Shown: positions 1 through 11,000 of the stretch, piece by piece
How the letters are laid out: each line of letters opens with the position of its first letter
Position numbering within the stretch: the first letter of the stretch is position 1
DNA from: Circinella minor
Taxonomy: Eukaryota; Mucoromycota; Mucoromycetes; Mucorales; Lichtheimiaceae
Assembly (NCBI GenBank): GCA_016758965.1
Contig: JAEPRB010000191.1
Span: forward strand, 1-64,000
Direction of reading: 5' to 3'
DNA: 64,000 nt
Notes under the pieces: generated by a model
What the model was told of the DNA's origin: nothing
Seen by the model: the letters and a program-made list of their open reading frames with translations, nothing else
Databases searched by the model: none
Position numbers and translations under genes: made by a program

Positions 1-370
1 ACTTTATCAAATTAATGTATCCGTCCTTCTAGGTGACTGGTTCAGCCTTCCGGCCATTGACCAAGATTCCTCACTGCTGCCGATACTTTGCTCGTGTGGG
101 CCTTTCTCATTCCCACTGTGGTTGATCATCCTCTCAGACCAACTATAGATCATTGGCTTGGTAAGCCGTTACCTTACCAACTACCTAATCTATTCAATAG
201 GTACATCCATAGGCGGAAATTATCCTTTCAATATTTGGCATTCCACCAATCCTATGGGTAGCTTGCCTATTCATTACTCACCCGTTCGCCATGGTCCAAA
301 CACATAGTGTTTGGCATTCGACTCGCATGTGTCAAGTCCCTAGATAGCATTCACTCGAAACTAAGTTTAA
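1..370 (-). rRNA. rns: Small-subunit rRNA, 5' part (runs off the left edge)
   Basis: Read on the minus strand, the 5' end lies near 370. The conserved ACACATGCGAGTCGAA block (like the bacterial ACACATGCAAGTCGAA) is at about 318-334. Further left come segments matching the bacterial 16S 5' domain: the GGCAGCAGTGAGGAATCTTGG stretch near 65-85, and the GGAAGGCTGAACCAGTCACC equivalent of the GCAAGCCTGATGCAGCCA helix. The gene continues beyond position 1. Its product is the 5' domain of the mitoribosome small-subunit RNA. The 5' end is approximate to about 10 nt. Confidence 0.9.
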
Positions 371-451
371 ATTTTTACTTAATATTCTGATAGAAAATAT
401 CAGAAATTAAAATCTTATTGTTACTTATATAAAACTTATAATTATAATTAG

Positions 452-787
452 TTCCCGTTTTAAATTAATTTAAAACGGGGCTAGCCCTCTCCCTGTCCCC
501 CGGCCCCCTCGGGGCCGGGGCTAGCCCAGGGGGAGGTACTCCCCCTGGGTCTGTTTTAATATATTCTATATTAAAACTAGTTTTAATCTTTAGATTAAAA
601 CAGACCCCCGGGTGCAAGCACCCGGGGGGCTAGTTTTTTAAACCTATTTTAACAAAACAAGTTTGTTAAAACTAGCCCCGCGCGCAGAGCGCGCGGGTCA
701 GACCAGCGGGGTCGCGTAGCGGCCCCGCGGGCTCTCCCCCGGCCCCAATGGGCCGGGGGTCTGCCCGTTTTAAATAAAACGGGCTAG
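452..787. repeat. Composite GC-cluster array I
   Basis: A mosaic of GC-rich palindromes, many bounded by CTAG and GTC/GAC. It includes a hairpin around GGGGGAGGTACTCCCCC, one around CCCGGGTGCAAGCACCCGGG, the GCGCGCAGAGCGCGC unit, and a GGCCCCAATGGGCC unit. They are joined by AT-rich inverted repeats (AAAACGGG / CCCGTTTT and TTTTAATATA / TATATTAAAA). The same modules recur in other orders at 8024-8216, 37264-37575 and 43752-44064. This pattern suggests insertion of clusters into clusters. Confidence 0.85.
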
Positions 788-1329
788 GTTTTACTTTATG
801 GGGTTAATTAAGATAATATTTCAATGGAATATTTTTAATCATAATGATCATGAATACTGGAAAGACTTAAGGAATAGAAAATATAAGTGAGTATTTAAAG
901 AAATGATCAATTAATTAAAAAATAAATTATAACTATTTAGGTAAACATTTTCTACCTTTTTTCTAATAATCCTAAATTTCTTTATTTTAAATATGAATAT
1001 TTTATCTTTACGATATAAAAGCCTAAAAATATAGTAATAATATAAATACCAATGTAATAATGTGAAAATTGTGTAATGAAATATGCCGTTTATATATTAA
1101 AATAGTTAGATAATGCCTTAAAAGAATTGTTGTTGTTGTTATTTTATTTTATAGATATTATTTAATAAAGTTTATTAAATAATAAAGGATATGAAACCAG
1201 ATGAAAGATTATCTTCTTTAATAAAATACTATATATGGAGTTCCTTTGTTTATTTTGTAGTATTCACTTTATTCTCCCTTAAACCCTTTTTATACATAAA
1301 TTTATTATTTAGTATAAGTAAGAGATTAA
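788..1329. other. AT-rich spacer with no recognised gene
   Basis: Very AT-rich with stops in all frames. I see no tRNA-like fold and no protein similarity. Confidence 0.6.
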
Positions 1330-1402
1330 GGGGTTGTAACTTAATCGGTAAAGTTCCCGACTTTTAATCGGTATTATTAGGGTTCAAATCCCTACGGCCT
1401 CA
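1330..1402 (+). tRNA. trnK(uuu): tRNA-Lys (UUU)
   Basis: The 7-bp acceptor GGGGTTG/CGGCCTC includes G-U pairs. The D arm is ACTT/AAGT. The anticodon loop is CTTTTAA (anticodon TTT), and the T arm is standard with TTCAAAT. The top pair of the anticodon stem is a C-U mismatch. Confidence 0.93.
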
Positions 1403-1621
1403 ATACATACGAAGACTATTGATTTCTTTATTAATAAAGGATATTAATAAAACTAAATACAATTTAGAATATTAATATATTTTGAATTTTTTTTATTTAT
1501 TCTTTTAATATTTTAATTTATAATATATGTATACTCTATATGTATACTATATATGTTAAACCTATTAACTTTTTTTTTAATCTTATTATAATTATTTTTA
1601 TTATAAATATAAGGAAGAGTT

Positions 1622-1693
1622 AGGAGTGTAGTTTAATTGGTAAAATAGGGATCTCCAAAATCCTTGTAGTGGGTTCAAATCCTACCTCTCCTG
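1622..1693 (+). tRNA. trnW(cca): tRNA-Trp (CCA)
   Basis: The acceptor is AGGAGTG/CTCTCCT with one T-T mismatch. The D arm is GTTT/AAAT. The anticodon stem GGGAT/ATCCT encloses the loop CTCCAAA, so the anticodon is CCA at 1655-1657. The T arm is GTGGG/CCTAC. The genetic code table used by most fungal mitochondria needs a UCA anticodon to read UGA as Trp; here position 34 is C. This matters because several intron ORFs in the window contain in-frame TGA. Confidence 0.92.
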
Positions 1694-1852
1694 TTATTAA
1701 TATTAATGAATTATTTTTTATTCTTTAAATATAAAAGGGTAAACTCTTTACCCTTCACTTTACTTATTTATTCCTTTATTTAAATATAATTAGTAGTACC
1801 TTTTAATCTAGAGAGTTATATAAAAAAAATTTTTTTATATGAATTTATGTAG

Positions 1853-1906
1853 ACCCAAGGGCGGAGCGAAGCTCCGCCTTCTGGTCTAGGCCCTCCGGGC
1901 CCGAGA
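1853..1906. repeat. GC palindrome pair of the GGAGCGAAGCTCC type
   Basis: A palindrome centred on GGCGGAGCGAAGCTCCGCC is followed by GGCCCTCCGGGCC. Close relatives lie inside the group II intron ORF (17272-17336) and, inverted, at the right edge (63962-64000). The rest of 1694-2360 is AT-rich with a few GC hairpins and no recognised gene. Confidence 0.8.
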
Positions 1907-2360
1907 TCTATGTAAATCATTCAGTTATAAACTACCGGATTCACATCTATGTAGACTATATAGGCTTGGAGCCAAGGCTCCTGATCCTTAGAGCAAGAGG
2001 CTTGTACCTACCCTCTGAATTTAATATTAAACTTTAAACCACCAAAATGGACCAGAGTTATTGAGACAAAGGATCACCCGGTCTTTTTGATTATAAAATA
2101 ATTCTATTTAAATTTTTTATATTTAATAATTTAAATTTTAAAATAAAGTTTTATTATATAAGAATAATTTTAATTTTTAAACCCTTAAAGTTTTTAGAAT
2201 TAATAATTAAATATAAGTAATATAACTATTTTTAATAAATTAATACTATCAATATATTATAACCTTGCCCTGGAATAAACTTCAGGGTAAACTTAGCCTT
2301 TGGAAGTTAAAATCTATTTGAACGGGCCTAATTATTTATTTTAATAAATATATTAAATAT

Positions 2361-2433
2361 AGTCTGGTAACTCAATCGGTAGAGTGATATGTTGATAACG
2401 TATAAGTTAGAGGTTCGAGCCCTCTCCAGACTA
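2361..2433 (+). tRNA. trnI(gau): tRNA-Ile (GAU)
   Basis: Acceptor AGTCTGG/CCAGACT; D arm ACTC/GAGT; anticodon stem ATATG/CGTAT with loop TTGATAA (anticodon GAT); T arm AGAGG/CCTCT; discriminator A. Confidence 0.95.
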
Positions 2434-2610
2434 TTGAATTGATATTTAAATTAATTAATTTTTATCTATAATATTATTATTTATATCATAGGAGCTTGAG
2501 GAAAAAACTCTCTTGGCCTAAGCTAGGCCTATCAGGCACCGAGCTAATTTATTATTTATAATAATAAGATTTTATTAAACAAATTATTGTATTAAATTAA
2601 AATTAAATTA

Positions 2611-2682
2611 AGGTATATGGCTGACTGGTAAAGCATTTTACTTGAAATAAAACATATGTGGGTTCGATTCCTACTATACCTA
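2611..2682 (+). tRNA. trnS(uga): tRNA-Ser (UGA by anticodon), lacking a long variable arm
   Basis: The acceptor AGGTATA/TATACCT pairs perfectly. The anticodon stem TTTTA/TAAAA encloses the loop CTTGAAA (anticodon TGA, 2643-2645). The T arm is GTGGG/CCTAC. The D stem has only 3 bp. The variable loop is just 5 nt (CATAT), whereas serine tRNAs normally carry a long variable arm and the trnS(gcu) at 41798 does. The identity rests on the anticodon alone. Confidence 0.75.
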
Positions 2683-2897
2683 GTTAAATAATTAAATAAA
2701 AGAGTTGTTTTAATTTCAATTATTGAATTAAGAATAATCTTTATTTATACTAATTATGATAAAATTAGTATGTAAAGACCTGAAACTAAAATTTTTATAT
2801 AAAAATAATTCCAAGGTGAATCAATTTTAAGCTTCAAGGTTCGTTTTATGGGTTCGATAATTTATTTTTCATAAGTAAAACTTAAAAGAAATAAAAA

Positions 2898-2969
2898 GTT
2901 TTGGTAGCTTAAATGGTAGAGCATACGACTGAAGTTCGTACTGAGGAGGTTCAATTCCTTCCCAAAACA
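2898..2969 (+). tRNA. trnF(gaa): tRNA-Phe (GAA)
   Basis: Acceptor GTTTTGG/CCAAAAC; D arm GCTT/GAGC; anticodon stem TACGA/TCGTA with loop CTGAAGT (anticodon GAA); T loop TTCAATT. Confidence 0.95.
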
Positions 2970-3165
2970 ATTTAATTAATTTTATAATTTTGGAAATATA
3001 TGATTATATATTTAGTAATATTAATTGTTAATATTAAAAAATAAAAATTATTCTTCTTAATAAAGGTGATAATATTATTAGGAAATGTAATTTATGTCTT
3101 GCATTTGCCTTCTTCTATATTAAAAAATATTATATTCTAAATAAATTAAAAATAAAGGTTATTAT

Positions 3166-3560
3166 TATAAATAAAAATACTATATTGTCTATATTAATAA
3201 ATAGTATTTTTATTTTTTAATAGGATATTTTTGTGAATAAATGTTATTTCTTTTACCAAGGTTACTTCACGGCTAGGATCTAACCCGCAGGGCTTATCAC
3301 CCGCGGGTCTGCCTCAGTCTGTGGGACTAGTTTTTCAAAACTGAAAATATAATAAAAATCTTCTTTTCTAGTCGGCGAAGCCGGAAGAGAATCTAAAAAA
3401 ATTGTTTATTTTTCCGACATATTTAAGTTTTAAATATTTAACAAGACTTTGGTTTTGTTCTAAATTAAAAAATAAAAATAAATGAAAAGATTTTAAGATT
3501 ATAAAATTTTTATATTTTTAATATATATGTTTTTTTTTATTTAAACTTTTGTTTCTTCAG
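3166..3560. repeat. Diverged direct repeat of the nad4L 5' flank
   Basis: The segment 3170-3250 (tattgtctat, an inverted AATAGTATTT pair, then TTGTGAATAAAT) and the later AAATGAAAAGATTTTAAGATTATAAA resemble 4617-4775 just upstream of nad4L. This suggests duplication of the nad4L leader around an insertion. A GC cluster lies near 3280-3325. The copies are diverged, so the repeat is moderately supported. Confidence 0.5.
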
Positions 3561-3843
3561 TAAATTCAATAAGTAAATTTATATACGATTCTTCTATGAT
3601 TTTTCTATGATTTTTATTTATATAGACCTAACTGAAGATTTTCTTATCATTTATTTAATAATATTAGAATAATTTTTTATATGAAAATGAATAAATTTAG
3701 AATCTATCTTAATTATAATTTTTATACTACTTTTGATCCTGATAGATTATATTCAACGGGTATATTTTACATCCTTTTGATACAGAAAATTATAGACTTT
3801 TATTATTAATTTTAGAAATAATATAACTTTTATAGAATATGTG

Positions 3844-4398
3844 AAAATGGATCAATGAGAACAAGATTATTTAGTAGATTTTATTCATTTTGATGTAATT
3901 AAATTTAGAAATTTGTATCTTACAGCATATTTACATCCAAAATTATGAAATAAATTTTTATATTAATTTATATTATTTACATCAAATATCTTTACAAATT
4001 GAATTTGGTACTGTTTAGGTTTCAATAAGATTTGCAGTATTATTAGTACTAGGGGAGGGCCGCGCAGTTTAAAAATTTATTTTTAAATAAAAAATTTTAA
4101 TTTTTAGCGGCCCTCTCCCTGTCCCCCCGGCCCCCGAGGGGGCCGGGGGCTAGGTTTCAGAAATTTAGTGACTCTAGATGTTTTTAATTTACTTTATGAA
4201 AATAACCAAAAAGAAAGTTATAATCTTAATTTAAATGCTATAAATGCCGTTGAACTTCTTGAAAGAAGAGCTTTTATGACGACTAAAAATTCATTTTCTA
4301 ATAATGATAATTTATTAGAAAATTCAAGTAAAATTTATTTATTTTCACTAACAAGTCCAACGGACTTAATCTTTTTTTCTATAAATTTTTATTTATAA
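3844..4398 (+). pseudogene. Decayed, unrecognised reading frame split by a GC/AT hairpin element
   Basis: Starting at 3847, a frame reads about 50 codons if TGA is Trp, containing MDQWEQDYLVDF and LTAYLHPKLWNKF, then meets stops. After the hairpin insert at 4053-4118 a 76-codon frame (4168-4398) follows, with NLLYENNQKESYN. I cannot assign either part to a family. The position between two copies of the nad4L leader suggests the remains of an inserted element rather than a host gene. Confidence 0.35.
4053..4118. repeat. GGCC-capped AT hairpin element
   Basis: GGCCGCGCAGTTT leads into complementary TTTATTTTTAAA / TTTTAATTTTTA arms and closes with GCGGCCC. Near-copies occur at 22482-22532, 39032-39090, 42800-42862, 63482-63547 and 63908-63965. 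A GC palindrome (4119-4152) follows directly. Confidence 0.75.
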
Positions 4399-4540
4399 AT
4401 TTTTATTTATTATAAATTTAACAAATATCTTCCTCTATCCTATTTAAATACTATAATAATATAAAATCTTAATAATTTGAAGGAATTATTGAAATAATAA
4501 TTTATATCTTTTTAATATCTTATCTTAATTTCAATAATTA

Positions 4541-4600
4541 GGTGGAAAATAAGTTAAATATTAATTGTGAATAATTTAGCATTTAACCTCTACTTTAAAG
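4541..4600 (+). repeat. 52-bp dispersed repeat, copy 1
   Basis: The stretch from GGAAAATAAGTTAAATATTA to AGCATTTAACC is nearly identical to 46471-46524, with only a few substitutions. It lies upstream of nad4L; its role is unknown. Confidence 0.6.
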
Positions 4601-4785
4601 TAAATACTTTAAAAGTAAAGAATATCATATTGTCTATTTTAAGAAATACTATTTCTTAAAAATATGATGCCCTTGTGAATAAATCTTATTTTTTAATTTT
4701 AAATTTTGTTATTATCAAAAAAAAATAAAAAAAAAAATAAATGAAAAAGGTTTTACGATTATAAAGTTAACTACAAATAAACATA

Positions 4786-5052
4786 ATGAATTTATCGATG
4801 GTATTATTTCTAATTGGAATTTTAGGATTTATTCTTAATCGAAAAAATATTATCCTAATGTTAATCTCCATCGAAATTATGCTATTAGCAGTAGCACTAT
4901 TAATTATTTTAAGTTCATTTAGTTTTGACGATATTTTAGGTCAAACTTATGGTATTTATATTATTGCTATTGCAGGAGCAGAATCAGCTATTGGATTAGG
5001 AATTTTAGTTGCATATTATAGATTAAGAGGAAGTATTGCTATTAAAGCATAA
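4786..5052 (+). CDS. nad4L: NADH dehydrogenase subunit 4L
   Basis: An 88-residue integral membrane subunit of respiratory complex I. Three hydrophobic helices are visible (about 1-19, 26-46 and 58-82). The family's conserved stretch ISIEIMLLAVALL and the GAESAIGLG segment are present, with the buried Glu residues of helices 2 and 3. The length is normal. The stop TAA shares its last base with the nad5 ATG at 5052, the 1-nt nad4L/nad5 overlap common in fungal mtDNA, so the two are probably co-transcribed. No intron. Confidence 0.97.
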   Translation: MNLSMVLFLIGILGFILNRKNIILMLISIEIMLLAVALLIILSSFSFDDILGQTYGIYIIAIAGAESAIGLGILVAYYRLRGSIAIKA

Positions 5053-8000
5053 TGTATTTAGCGATTATTGCATTACCTCTATTATCAGCTACAGTAGCAG
5101 GATTTTTAGGAAGAAAAATTGGTAGAACTGGTAGTCATTTAATTACTTGTGGTTCTTTAGTTTTAACTGCACTTTTAGCTTTAGTTGCTTTCTATGAAGT
5201 AGGATTATGTCAATCACCAGTTTCTATTAAATTAATGAGCTGGATTGATTCAGAATTTTTACTAATTTCATGGGGATTTATTTATGATAGTTTAACAGTA
5301 TCTATGTTACTACCAGTACTTATTGTATCTGCATTAGTACATATTTATTCTGTAGGATATATGAGTGAGGATCCTTGGAATTTTTAATTATGGGGATAAA
5401 CTGCCAAACTCCGGGGACACCCTAGAACTTCTAGTACCAAGCTAAAGGTCGAAAGGCCATTAGTGGATGAACTAATTACTCATGTATGGTAACAAGCTAG
5501 AAGACATCTGTATTTAAACTTTTGGAAAGTTTAAATACAGAAAGTGGGCTATCGCGGATCTAAATCAGTGTATTATTAATTAGTTTATATTAAAGACCTT
5601 AGATTTCGGTAAATAAGCACTAATATGTGATACACTGTAAAAGAGCAACGAGTAGACGGTAGTTAACGCTTATATTTTTAATAATCACTCTTGTATATAA
5701 GCGTTTAAGGTGTACTCTAATTAAGCCTGAAAGGGCTTAAAAATAATTGTATTGTTTTCAATTTATAATTTAGAAAAGAAAATCAAAAAATTTATCTAAT
5801 AAATGTAGCCTTAACAACAAAGATGGAAAGAATCCTTGATTTTGGACAGGATTTATTGACGGTGAAGGTTCGTTTAATATTTTTATTAGTAAAGACCAAA
5901 ACCGAAAATTAGGTTGGCGTGTTCAAACAAGATTCCAAATCGGTCTTCATAAAAATGACCTTGCTTTACTCCAAAAATTACAACAATATTTAGGAGGAGT
6001 AGGTTTTATCCATCCTAATAAGGATCTTTATCTTTACTTTATTGATTCTAAAGAAGGATTAAGAAATCTTATTAATCATGTTGAAGCTTATCCATTACAA
6101 ACTAAAAAGATGGCAGATTTCTTATTATTTAAAAAAGCTGTTAAGTTAATAGAAAATAAAGATCATCTAACTATTGATGGTTTAAATCAAACCCCGGGCG
6201 GGCGAGACAATGCCTCCGCCCGGGGAATTGTAAATCTTAAGGCATCTATGAATCAAGGATTATCTGATATGTTAAAATCTGAATTTCCAAATAATATTCC
6301 GGTTATTAGACCTATTATTGAAGAATCTGAAAACTTAGATCCTTGGTGGATTGTAGGTTTTATTATTGCGGAAGGTTGTTTTGATGTTCATATTGGAAAG
6401 TCGGCTAGTCACAGCTTAGGTTATAAAGTACAACTAAGACTAAGAATTAGCCAACATGTTAGAGATTTAAGAATTATAGAGTCTTTATTGAAGACTTTAA
6501 ATTGCGGTAGCCCCGGGGCTGGGCTCGCCCATACCTGGGGCCAGGGGTGGCTCGCCGCCCCGGGATTATATAAATATCCTTCCCCCGAGGGGGGATGTCC
6601 CCATCGGGGCAGGCCCCTCGGGGACTAACGGGAAAGCAGTAGTTGTTACTATTGTTAAATTTAATGATCTTACTAAAAATATTTTACCCTTACTAGATAG
6701 TCATAATTTAGATGGTACTAAATTACAAGATTATCAGTCTTGAAGAAAAGTTCACCAATTAATGAATGAAGGTTCTCATCTATCTATTGAAGGTCTTGAT
6801 ATAATTAGAACAATTAAGTCAGAAATAAATACAACAAGATTTGATTCTAATTAACCTTAGGCCGTTTAACCGCCTAGATGATAAGATGTTTTCTTTCTAT
6901 GAAAACTATGACATTTATTATTTTTTATTTTTTGATTTACTCCGAATTAAAATTCAATTATTTATAAAGAAAAGTTTGATAAACTTTTTTTTAGCATAAT
7001 CAAAGATTCTTCTCATATCTTTCAATGTTTACATTCTTCATGTTAATGCTTGTAACAGGAGATAATTATCTAGTAATGTTTATTGGTCACTCCTTCTCGG
7101 CCTACATATAATCGTAAGATATATGTGTAATCTCACTATATGCTGGAACACTCTAAAGCTTTAAATACCTTAATGGTAATAATTTAAAAGATATAAAATG
7201 AGTTATCAGCAGGAAAATTTAGTATTTATCCTCAGAGACTTTATGTGAGATGTCTCTAACAAGGTTGGGGATAATGATTAAGTCCGATTATTTATAAATG
7301 GGGGAATTAATTGATTTCAATAATTTATCTGATTTCTTAATTACTACATCTAATATGATTCCTATTGTATTTAATTCTGATAAAAAAGTTAGATATTCTA
7401 AACAGTATAAAGAAAATTTTGAATTATCAGAAATTCAAAAGGAAACTTTAATTGGAATCTTATTAGGAGATGCATATTTAATAAAATCAAAAGCTAATCA
7501 TAATACTAAATTAGTATTTGATCAATCTAATAGTTTACATAAATATTATTTACTTCATTTATACGAAGTATTTGAACCTCTTACTGTTTCTAGTCCTAAA
7601 GTAACGAATAGAAAACCTGATATTAGAACAGGTAAAGTATACAATAGTATTAAGTTTTCAACTTTATCTTTACCTTCCACGGGGCGGCTGAGCCGCCCTT
7701 AGGATACCCCGGGGCCCACTGGGCCCCGGGGCTTGTTTAAATTATTATTATGAGTTATTCTATCCAAATGGGAAAAAATTGTCCCCGGGCCCGCCCAGGC
7801 GGACCCTGGCCCTCAGGGGCTGGGTTCGCCCCCGGGGCCTAATAATATTGATGAACTATTAACAGCAAGAAGTTTAGCATATCTAATTATGGATGATGGA
7901 GGTAAATCTTATTATGGACAAACTATTATTCATACAAGATCTTATACTAAATTTGAAGTAGAATTACTTCAAAAAGCTATTTAGAAAAACTTTGGTTTAA

Positions 8001-11000
8001 CTTCTAGCCATCCGAGCTTACCCCGGTGAGGCGAGCCCCTTCCGGGGCTCTCCCCCGGCCCAATGGGCCGGGGGGTCTGCCCGTTTTAAATAAAACGGGC
8101 TAGCCCCGCGCGCGCAGAGCGCGCGGGTCAGACCAGCGGGGTCGCGTAGCGGCCCCGCGGGCTCTCCCCCGGCCCCAATGGGCCGGGGGTCTGCCCGTTT
8201 TATTTAAAACGGGCTAGATTAGAGGAAAAGGTTAAAGATCAATATATTTTATATATTCAAATAAAACAAGATGTTAAAAAGAAATTATACAATCTTGTTC
8301 AACCTTATATGCATTCAAGTATGATGTATAAATTATAATTTTTCACATTTATAAATAACACCTGTGGGAAGGTGTAGGTATTTCATCTTATTTACTAATT
8401 AATTTCTGGTTTACTCGATTACAAGCCAATAAAGCAGCTATTAAAGCTTTAGTAATGAACAGAGTAGGAGATTTAGCTTTCAGTGTTGGAATGTGGACTC
8501 TTTTCTGGACTTTTGGTAATTTAGATTTTACTACAGTATTCTCATTAGCTCCATTTATTAATGAAGAATTAATTACTATTATTTCTATTTGTATGTTAAT
8601 GGCCGCTATGGGTAAATCTGCTCAAATCGGTCTTCATACTTGGTTATAGGTAGCCCACTTTTGTGAATTTTCACTATATGCAAGAAACCTTTGTAATATT
8701 GAAACAAATTAATTCAATTATAGAAGTTTATTTAGAATATTTCTAACAATAATAAACTATTTTAGGGTAACTTGCAGGTAATTTTTATAATAACCTCAGA
8801 GACTACATGTGAAAGTTTCATTAAATTAAATGAAATAAGAAATAGTCCCGGCCCGGGGCCTTCGGCCCCGGGCCTGTACCAGACGCTATGGAGGGTTTTT
8901 TTAGGGCTCTCCTTAAATTTCTCTATATGCGGGAACATCTTAAAACTATCTGGTCCACTCAAGAACTATTCTTGCTCGGAAAAATCCAGATGGTAAGACA
9001 ATCCGCAGGAAACCACAATATTGTGGGATCCTCAGAGACTACACGAGAAACATTAAGAAATAACGATTCAAATTCATTAAAATTTAACTCCTCCCCGGCC
9101 GGGCGTATGATGCCGCCGGCCGGGGCCGATTTTAAATACTGGTTTATTGGTTTTACAGAAGGTGATGGGTCATTTATTGTTAATAAAAATGGTTACTTCC
9201 CCCGCGGGGATACCCGTGGGGCAAGCCCCCCGAGCTTAGAATTTAAAGTAACTCAATCTAGTACTGATGCACAAATTTTATTCTATATTAAAAAAGAATT
9301 AGGATTTGGTTCTGTATCTGTACAAGATAAAAAGAATAAAACTCATCATTTTCGAGTAAGAGATCAAAAAGGTTTTTTAAAATTAATTCAGATCTTCAAT
9401 GGTAATTTACTAACAGAAAGAAAGAATAACCAATTTAAACTATGGTTGGAGGCTTTTAATAAAGCTTATAATATGGATATTAAATTTATCCAAAATAATA
9501 AGAATCCAACTTTAGATAATGCTTGGTTATCAGGATTTTCTGATGCAGAAGGTTGTTTTACAGTAAATGTTATTAAACGATCTGAAACATATAATCAAGT
9601 TCAAGTACGATATATTCTATCACAAAAAGGTGAATTAGAACTTATGACTAAGATTGCTGAAATGTTTAACGGTAAAGTATCTTATCTGAAGAGTTACAAT
9701 GGTTATAATATGACTATTAATTTATCTAAATTATCTAAGGTAATTAGTTATTTTAACAAATATTCTTTAAAGACTAAAAAGTATATTGATTACTTTAATT
9801 GGCTTAAAGTATATAAATTAGTTATCAATAAAGATCATTTCAATGAAGATGGTTTAAATAGAGTTAAAAATTTAATGAATAAAATTAATAAAAATACTTC
9901 TGGACATAATACTCCAGAAGCTTAATGAAGATATAGTCCGAACAGTTATGAGAATAACTGCGTATATCCTCTTACGGGAGGGTATCAACATATTTTGCCT
10001 ACACCAGTATCTGCATTAATCCATGCTGCCACAATGGTAACAGCTGGTGTATATCTACTTCTACGATCTTCTCCAGTATTAGAATATGGATCTACAGCTT
10101 TAATTTTAATTACATGGGTAGGTGCTTTAACAGCATTCTTTGCTGCAACTACAGGTTTATTACAAAATGATTTAAAACGAGTAATTGCTTATTCTACTTG
10201 TTCTCAATTAGGTCTTCTATTCCTAGTTTGTGGATTAAGTCAGTATAATGTAGCATTATTCCATTTAGTAAATCATGCCTGGTTTAAAGCTCTATTATTC
10301 TTATCAGCTGGTTCTGTAATTCATGCAATGAATGATGAACAAGATTTAAGAAAATTTGGTGGTTTAGCTAATTTATTACCATTTACATATTCTATGATGG
10401 TAATTGGATCTTTAAGTTTAATGGCTTTACCATTCTTAACTGGATTCTATTCTAAAGATTTAATTATTGAATTAGCTTATGGACATTTCAGTTTCTCAGG
10501 TAATTTAGTATATTGGTTAGCAACAGTAGCAGCAGTATTTACTGCTATGTATTCTATCCGATCTTTATACTTAACTTTCTTAGGATATCCAAATGGTCCA
10601 AAAATTAATTATCAAAATATTCATGAAGCACCTCTTATTATGGCAATTCCATTAGTAGTATTAGCAGTATTTAGTATTTTCTTTGGTTATGTAACTAAAG
10701 ATTTATTTGTAGGAATGGGAACAGATTTCTGGAATAATGCTTTATTTATTCATCCAAATAATTCTATCTTAGTCGATACTGAATTTGGACTTCCTACTTC
10801 TATTAAATTATTACCATTAATTGGTAGTCTTTTAGGTACTCTAGGTGTATTTGCTATCTATTGGATTTTTGATTCATTACCTAACCAATTTATTAGTACT
10901 AGTCTTGGTAGAGCAATTTACCGATTCTTTAACCAAAAATATTTCTTCGATAATATTTATAATAACTTAATTTTAAATAAACTATTAAGTTTTGGTTATA

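Larger units (their letters stand above)
7088..8364 (+). mobile_element. nad5 intron 2 (group I) with decayed LAGLIDADG ORF
   Basis: Lies between FIG and WEGVGISS. The core elements are near 7125-7265 (CTATATGCTGGAA, TATCAGCAGGAAA, CCTCAGAGACTTTATGTG). The decayed ORF fills the rest, and the intron ends in G8364. Confidence 0.88.

Noticed and set aside
452..787. GC palindromes as rho-independent terminators
   Set aside because: They occur inside reading frames, introns and rnl, in both orientations and without relation to gene ends; they fit mobile GC clusters better.
8762..8996. Overlapping short frames on both strands around nad5 exon 4
   Set aside because: They overlap intron 3 and a GC palindrome and have no conserved content; the region is explained by two introns and a 20-nt exon.
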